From: Chloroflexota bacterium
GTDB taxonomy: Bacteria > Chloroflexota > Chloroflexia > Thermomicrobiales > UBA6265
Assembly (NCBI GenBank): GCA_023424355.1
Contig: JAFAEA010000204.1
Coordinates: 1 to 9,980 of the forward strand
Direction: 5' to 3'
Length of the DNA: 9,980 nt
This document shows, one piece after another, positions 5,866 through 9,980 of the stretch (positions are counted from its first letter, which is position 1; the number at the start of each line of letters is the position of its first letter). The notes under the pieces were generated by a model, which saw only the letters and a list, made by a program, of their open reading frames with translations, did no database searches and was not told the DNA's origin. A program made the translations under genes and the position numbers.

Positions 5866-7365
5866 ATGCTCAGAAAAATAGAAACAAAATGGCTCATCGC
5901 AATCGCGTTCGTGCTGGGACTCTTCATGGAGATCCTGGATATGACCGTGCTCAACACCGCATTGCCGACCATTGGTCGTGAGTTCGAAGTCAACCAGTCC
6001 ACCCTCCAGTACGCACTCACCGGTTACCTCATCAGCCTCGCGGTTTTCATTCCTGCATCCGGATGGGTTGCGGATCGCTTTGGATCACGCAACACCTTCG
6101 CGTTCGCCATTGGTGTGTTCACCATCGCCTCCGCAATCGCCGGAGCATCCACGTCGATGGAGATGCTTATCGCCGCTCGCGTTCTCCAGGGTGTTGGTGG
6201 CGGCATGCTCACGCCGGTCGGTACCGCCATGCTCTTCCGCGCGTTCCCGCCATCGGAGCGAGCCAAGGCCTCGGCCGTGCTCTCCTTCCCCATCATGATC
6301 GCCCCGGCGCTGGGTCCGGTTTTGGGTGGATGGCTGACCGATGAGCTTTCCTGGCGCTGGATCTTTTACCTGAACCTTCCCATTGGCATCATCGGCTTCC
6401 TCTTCACCCTGTTCTTCGTACCGAATCACAAGGTTGAGAACGGTGCTCCGCTCGACTGGCGCGGATTTGTGTTGGCAGGTTTCGGACTCTCCACCCTTCT
6501 CGTCGGTCTCGAGCGAACTCCGAGCCACGGCTGGAGTGATCCGACCACGAATATCCTGATGGCACTTGGCGTGTTGGGCCTGGCAGCCTTCGTGGCAGTG
6601 CAGCTCCGCATCAGCCAGCCGATGCTCGATCTCCGCCTGATGAAGGATCGCAACTTCGCCGCCGGCAACATCATGCTCATCATCAGTACCGGTGCATTGA
6701 TGGGAATTCTCTTCCTGGCGCCCTTGCTGTTGCAGAACCTGATGGGCCTCTCAGCGACAGAGTCCGGATTGGTCACGCTGGCTCAGGTGATCGGCATGAT
6801 GCTGACCATGCCAATCGCATCGAAATACTATTCAGCCATGGGCGCCCGCCGCATGATGGCGGTGGGATTCATCATCCTTGCAGCGGGCATCTTCGGATTC
6901 GCCACGCTCGATATCGATAGCAGCCTCTGGTGGTATCGCGGATTGCTGTTCGTTGTTGGTGTTGGTATGGCTCTGACTGCTGTTCCGAGCCAGACTGCGA
7001 CCATGGAAACGATCACCTTCGAAGAGACAGCCGCTGCAAGCTCGCTCATCAGCACCATGCGCCAGTTCGCATCTGCGGCCGGTGTGGCGGTGATCAGCAC
7101 CATCCTGGTCGGACGCATCAACGCCCAGATGGGCAAACTGGATCTTGCTACTGCCGACGAGCATTCCGCTCTGCTGGCCACCTTTACCGGATATCACCAC
7201 ACCTTCATTGTCTCTGGTGTGCTGGCGATTGTTGGCGCAGTGTTGGTCGTGATGTTCCGCAAGGATTCCGGCCAGAACCTCTCCTCGGAGATGATCCACA
7301 AGGAAGATCACTCTGCCGAGAAGATTGCTACGGAAATCGAACCTGCATTGCAGGGCGCTGATTAG
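5866..7365 (+). CDS. DHA2 family MFS multidrug efflux transporter (EmrB/QacA type)
   Basis: A 499-residue proton-coupled drug exporter of the cytoplasmic membrane with the 14-helix DHA2 layout. Helix 1 carries the family motif LDMTVLNTALPTI (residues 24-36) with acidic Asp25. Motif A follows as GWVADRFGSR (66-75), motif B as RVLQGVGGGMLTPVG (105-119), and the antiporter motif C as APALGPVLGGWL (147-158). The tail from about residue 468 is hydrophilic (DSGQNLSSEMIHKEDHSAEK). The start ATG has GGAGG 6 bases upstream (5855-5859). It appears monocistronic, with its own candidate promoter and operator upstream and a strong terminator 5 bases after its stop. The substrate cannot be deduced; no periplasmic adaptor (EmrA) gene is adjacent, consistent with a single-membrane pump. 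Confidence 0.93.
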   Translation: MLRKIETKWLIAIAFVLGLFMEILDMTVLNTALPTIGREFEVNQSTLQYALTGYLISLAVFIPASGWVADRFGSRNTFAFAIGVFTIASAIAGASTSMEMLIAARVLQGVGGGMLTPVGTAMLFRAFPPSERAKASAVLSFPIMIAPALGPVLGGWLTDELSWRWIFYLNLPIGIIGFLFTLFFVPNHKVENGAPLDWRGFVLAGFGLSTLLVGLERTPSHGWSDPTTNILMALGVLGLAAFVAVQLRISQPMLDLRLMKDRNFAAGNIMLIISTGALMGILFLAPLLLQNLMGLSATESGLVTLAQVIGMMLTMPIASKYYSAMGARRMMAVGFIILAAGIFGFATLDIDSSLWWYRGLLFVVGVGMALTAVPSQTATMETITFEETAAASSLISTMRQFASAAGVAVISTILVGRINAQMGKLDLATADEHSALLATFTGYHHTFIVSGVLAIVGAVLVVMFRKDSGQNLSSEMIHKEDHSAEKIATEIEPALQGAD

Positions 7366-7370
7366 CATCG

Positions 7371-7421
7371 AAAACGAAACTGGGGCGGGGGGAACAATCC
7401 CCCCGCCCCAGTTTCGTTTTT
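7371..7421. terminator. Bidirectional intrinsic terminator between convergent genes
   Basis: A perfect 22-bp stem (7371-7392 with 7399-7420) has the six-base loop AACAAT. The GC core GGGGCGGGGGG/CCCCCCGCCCC is flanked by AAAACGAAAC/GTTTCGTTTT, so each strand ends in a T-rich arm (TTTTT at 7417-7421 on plus, TTTT on minus). It serves the MFS gene (stop 7365) and the M20 gene (stop 7430). Confidence 0.9.
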
Positions 7422-7429
7422 CTCCAGAA

Positions 7430-8791
7430 CTATTCTCCCAGCAATCCGATCAGATGGATGCTGGTTTCGATTCCCTGATACAACCGCTCCAGCCGATAGC
7501 TCTCGTTCGGACTGTGATTCGCCTGCTCCGGTGCACCATAGGGGACCAGGAAGCTCGGCAAGCCAAGGGTCTGCGTCCAAACCGCATCCGGCAGGCTGCC
7601 TCCAGCCGATGGCACACTGATCGGTGCCGTACCGAATCCACGCTCGACTGCTGACCGAACCACATCAGCCAGTGGATGCTCTACCGGGGTAAAGCTCGGC
7701 AGGAAGCCGCCATCGCCGCGAACTACTTCGATACCTTCGCCGTATTTCTCGACGTGGGCCTTCACCTTCTCCCAGATCTCGTCAGGGGTTTGGTTCGGCA
7801 CGAGGCGCATATCGATCTTCATGCTTGCCTTGGCCGGGAGCACCGTTTTGGTGCCCTCGCCTGTGTATCCACCGATAACTCCGGCCGGACTCAGCGTTGG
7901 CTGGAACATGATGCGCTCGGCGTAGCTACGATCGGCCGGCGGCACCATTTCGGAGATGCCGATGCCAGCGATGGTTTTCTCGACATCGAACGGCAAGGCA
8001 TCGAGCGCAGCGCGGGCCCCAGTGGTCGGCGCTTTCACGTTATCGTAAAAGCCGTCGATAAGAATGCGGTTCTGATCATCGATCATGCTGGTGAGCAATC
8101 GGGCAAGCGCAACAATCGGATTGGGCGCGACTCCGCCCCAGTGACCCGAATGGAGATCCCTGTTGGCCCCCTGTGCAAAAAGCTCGATATAGAGGTTGCC
8201 ACGCACACCGAACTCGATTTCCGGGTATCGATCGTCAGTAATCGGGCCATCACTGGTCCACACGAAATCTGCTGCCAGCAGTTCTTTGTTGGCTGCCACA
8301 ACGGAATCGAGATTTCGGCTCCCGACCTCCTCCTCACCTTCCAGGATGATCTTCACATTGCATGGGAGGCTGCCGTTTGTCGCCAACCAATGGCGCACGG
8401 CAGCTATGTGGGAGAAGTGTTGCGCCTTGTTGTCCGCTACTCCGCGGCAATAAATGCGGCCATCACGAATGGTTGGGGTGAACGGATCGCTCTCCCAGAG
8501 CTCCAGTGGATCCGGCGGCTGCACATCGTAGTGTCCGTAGTACAGCACGGTCGGTTTGGATGCATCACCAATCCATTCACCATATAGCACCGGATGTCCC
8601 GGATTCTCCAGACGTCGAGTGCTGAAACCGGCGCTCTTCAGCAGGTTCTCCTCCAGATCGGCGCATTCTTGCACACCGATATTCTGGGCACTGATGCTGG
8701 GTTGTTTGAGGATGGTGAAGAGATCATCCAGATCATCCTGCTGATGCGCGCGAGCGTGATCGATAGCGGCCTGGGTTGCGGGATTGGTCAT
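7430..8791 (-). CDS. M20 family metallopeptidase (dipeptidase)
   Basis: A 453-residue zinc dipeptidase of the carnosinase / nonspecific dipeptidase type. The di-zinc site is complete: His87 and Asp89 in YYGHYDVQPP, bridging Asp120 in GVADNKAQ, general base Glu154 and ligand Glu155 in EGEEEVGS, Asp181 in TSDGP, and His426 in NHSPNE. His214 in DLHSGHWGG, at the start of the lid/dimerisation domain (about 200-340), matches the residue that completes the active site across the dimer. No signal peptide, so cytosolic. The start ATG (8791-8789) has AGGAGA 10 bases upstream, a little long, but no nearer start exists. Length is normal. It is convergent with the MFS gene. With the S9 peptidase it suggests intracellular peptide turnover, though they are not an operon. 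Confidence 0.93.
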   Translation of the reverse strand: MTNPATQAAIDHARAHQQDDLDDLFTILKQPSISAQNIGVQECADLEENLLKSAGFSTRRLENPGHPVLYGEWIGDASKPTVLYYGHYDVQPPDPLELWESDPFTPTIRDGRIYCRGVADNKAQHFSHIAAVRHWLATNGSLPCNVKIILEGEEEVGSRNLDSVVAANKELLAADFVWTSDGPITDDRYPEIEFGVRGNLYIELFAQGANRDLHSGHWGGVAPNPIVALARLLTSMIDDQNRILIDGFYDNVKAPTTGARAALDALPFDVEKTIAGIGISEMVPPADRSYAERIMFQPTLSPAGVIGGYTGEGTKTVLPAKASMKIDMRLVPNQTPDEIWEKVKAHVEKYGEGIEVVRGDGGFLPSFTPVEHPLADVVRSAVERGFGTAPISVPSAGGSLPDAVWTQTLGLPSFLVPYGAPEQANHSPNESYRLERLYQGIETSIHLIGLLGE

Positions 8792-8874
8792 GTAAAGAAT
8801 ATCTCCTATGGAAATCTGCTGATTGCTTCAGGCAGCGTCTCCGCATTTGGCCAGATGGTCAAGAGGCCACTACA

Positions 8875-8910
8875 GCAAAGTGCCGCTTCCCAAAGGAAGC
8901 GGCACTTTGC
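8875..8910 (-). terminator. Hairpin at the end of the propeller-cupredoxin gene
   Basis: A perfect 16-bp inverted repeat (8875-8890 with 8895-8910) with a four-base loop, CAAA on the plus strand. It lies 24 bases past the stop at 8935 and ends in CACTTTGC on the minus strand, with only a short T-run inside the arm. Most likely the terminator of the leftward gene. It also separates that gene from the M20 gene's leader. Confidence 0.7.
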
Positions 8911-8934
8911 GTTCTAGAGAACTGGTAACCGTCA

Positions 8935-9980
8935 CTAGGCGACGGTGAGAGTTCCTTCCATACCAGCCTCGCGGTGGCCAGCGATGGAGCAGTAGTAGGT
9001 GTATGTGCCTGCCGGCAGGTTCACTACCACCTCCGCAGTTTCGCCACCAACAATCAATGGTGTTGCGTAATCGGTTCCATCAATAACAAGGTCATGCTCG
9101 AGCACACCGTTGTTCTTGACCGCGATGGTGACATCGGTATCGGCAGCGATGCTGATCTCAGTCTGCTCGTAGGCGATATCAATGGCGCTAACGTTGACCA
9201 ATGTGTCCGAATCTTCCGGCGTGCCAGCATCTGAAGTACCAGGCTCGGCCAGTGTGACCTCACCGGTAGCGCCCAGCTTGTAGGCGATGAGTGACGAACT
9301 CACGCCCGGCAATGGATCCGGAGATTCCGGCGATGCGGCAATGAAGCTTCCAGCCGGTACCAGCAACATATCGCCAGCAACCGCGAACGGTGCGTTCAAA
9401 CCCGCGCTGGTCTGGGACCGCCAGACTTCCGTGCCATCGGCCGTGTTGTAACCGCGAGCGATACCATCCAGCGTGCCGATGAAGACAACATCGTTCGCGA
9501 GTGTGAGACCTGGGCCAGCGATACCGCTTTGGAGTTCGACTTCCCAAATCACATCGCCGGTAGCGCCATCGAGGGCATAGACGTTGGATGTTGCCGATTC
9601 ATAACCGGCTACAGCCTCAAACTCCACATCCGTAGTGGTGTAGGCGTAGTTGATGCAGGCCACATAGAGCACTCCATCGGCAAATGCCATCGGTGACTGC
9701 GCGCCACCAAGGATTCCCGGGTAGAACTCCATTGGCTCTTCTGGCAATTCGAGGAAGAGATCGTTCTTGTGAATACCGATCGATCGTCGCCAGAACTCGT
9801 GACCGCTCTCCCGACCTGCAGCCACCACGAAGCCGTGCTTGCCTGTGGTGAATACCGCATCGAGTTCCTCGCCGCCAATGGTGACAGTGCCGAGCAACGG
9901 GGTGAGCTGGTTATCGTGATCGTAGTAATCACGCGGCTTCACATTGATGTACCACAGCACCTTGCCCTGGTTCGGATCGA
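8935..9980 (-). CDS. PQQ-type beta-propeller protein with C-terminal cupredoxin domain (5' end off the right edge)
   Basis: The frame is open to the window edge; residues DPNQGK precede the GTG at 9960, so that codon is internal. From 9960 there are 341 residues. Residues 1 to about 230 match the PQQ-dependent alcohol dehydrogenase propeller: VLWYINVKPRDYYDHD (like W-x-PhD-WD-D), TTGKHGFVVAAGR (Lys as in the PQQ contact region), GGAQSPMAFADGVLYVACIN, GDVIWE, DGIARGYNTADGTEVW. An acidic Ser/Thr-Pro linker follows (about 232-255), then a cupredoxin (about 256-341) with type 1 copper ligands: His at 9096-9094 (LEHDLVI), Cys324 (YYCS), His329 (AGHRE) and Met334. Presumably exported, but the N-terminus is missing. 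It may oxidise an alcohol and pass electrons to its own copper centre; a non-enzymatic propeller cannot be excluded. Confidence 0.85.
   Translation of the reverse strand, partial: DPNQGKVLWYINVKPRDYYDHDNQLTPLLGTVTIGGEELDAVFTTGKHGFVVAAGRESGHEFWRRSIGIHKNDLFLELPEEPMEFYPGILGGAQSPMAFADGVLYVACINYAYTTTDVEFEAVAGYESATSNVYALDGATGDVIWEVELQSGIAGPGLTLANDVVFIGTLDGIARGYNTADGTEVWRSQTSAGLNAPFAVAGDMLLVPAGSFIAASPESPDPLPGVSSSLIAYKLGATGEVTLAEPGTSDAGTPEDSDTLVNVSAIDIAYEQTEISIAADTDVTIAVKNNGVLEHDLVIDGTDYATPLIVGGETAEVVVNLPAGTYTYYCSIAGHREAGMEGTLTVA

Noticed and set aside
1..9980. CRISPR array, tRNA/rRNA genes, insertion sequences, phage or defence genes
   Set aside because: I looked for regularly spaced direct repeats, tRNA-like cloverleaves, transposase or nuclease motifs and rRNA-like stretches and found none.

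Overview
The window is a compact, gene-dense bacterial segment of moderate-to-high GC. The gene set is two ABC exporters under a YtrA-type GntR regulator, an S9 peptidase, a DHA2-type MFS pump, an M20 dipeptidase, and a PQQ-type beta-propeller fused to a cupredoxin. Together with the style of the proteins it suggests a soil or environmental Chloroflexota, possibly near Thermomicrobia. That placement is an impression from protein style; no rRNA or other marker gene is present.

Left part (1-3354, minus strand). Five genes read leftward. In transcription order they are a six-helix ABC-2-like permease (3292-2603), a YtrA-type GntR repressor (2606-2202), an ABC ATPase (2205-1318), a NatA-type ATPase (1235-276) and the start of a NatB-type permease (245 to beyond the left edge). 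The first three are translationally coupled through ATGA overlaps. They are preceded by a recognisable promoter (TTGACA, 17 bp, TAGACT). The -10 lies inside an inverted repeat, ACTGTG-N13-CACACT, with the layout known for YtrA operators, so the regulator very probably represses its own operon. The natAB pair follows after an 82-base gap with no clear promoter of its own.

Middle (3443-5865). A cytosolic-looking S9 prolyl-oligopeptidase-type serine peptidase is transcribed divergently from the ABC operon. It is followed by 476 bases without a credible gene, packed with inverted repeats: two tandem hairpins, a third dyad, a GC-rich block resembling a dispersed repeat, and an intrinsic terminator. 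The last part of this gap holds a candidate promoter and a TetR-like operator for the next gene.

Right part (5866-9980). A 499-residue, 14-helix DHA2 drug-efflux pump reads rightward and an M20 dipeptidase reads leftward. The two converge on a perfect 22-bp bidirectional terminator. Beyond the dipeptidase is the 3' part of a leftward gene encoding a PQQ-alcohol-dehydrogenase-like propeller with a C-terminal type 1 copper domain. It ends at a perfect 16-bp hairpin, and its 5' end lies off the right edge.

Functionally this is a transport, efflux and peptide-degradation neighbourhood with a redox enzyme at one end. No CRISPR array, tRNA, rRNA, transposase or phage gene was seen. The best candidates for novelty are the propeller-cupredoxin fusion, the autoregulated two-transporter operon and the hairpin-rich intergenic region.
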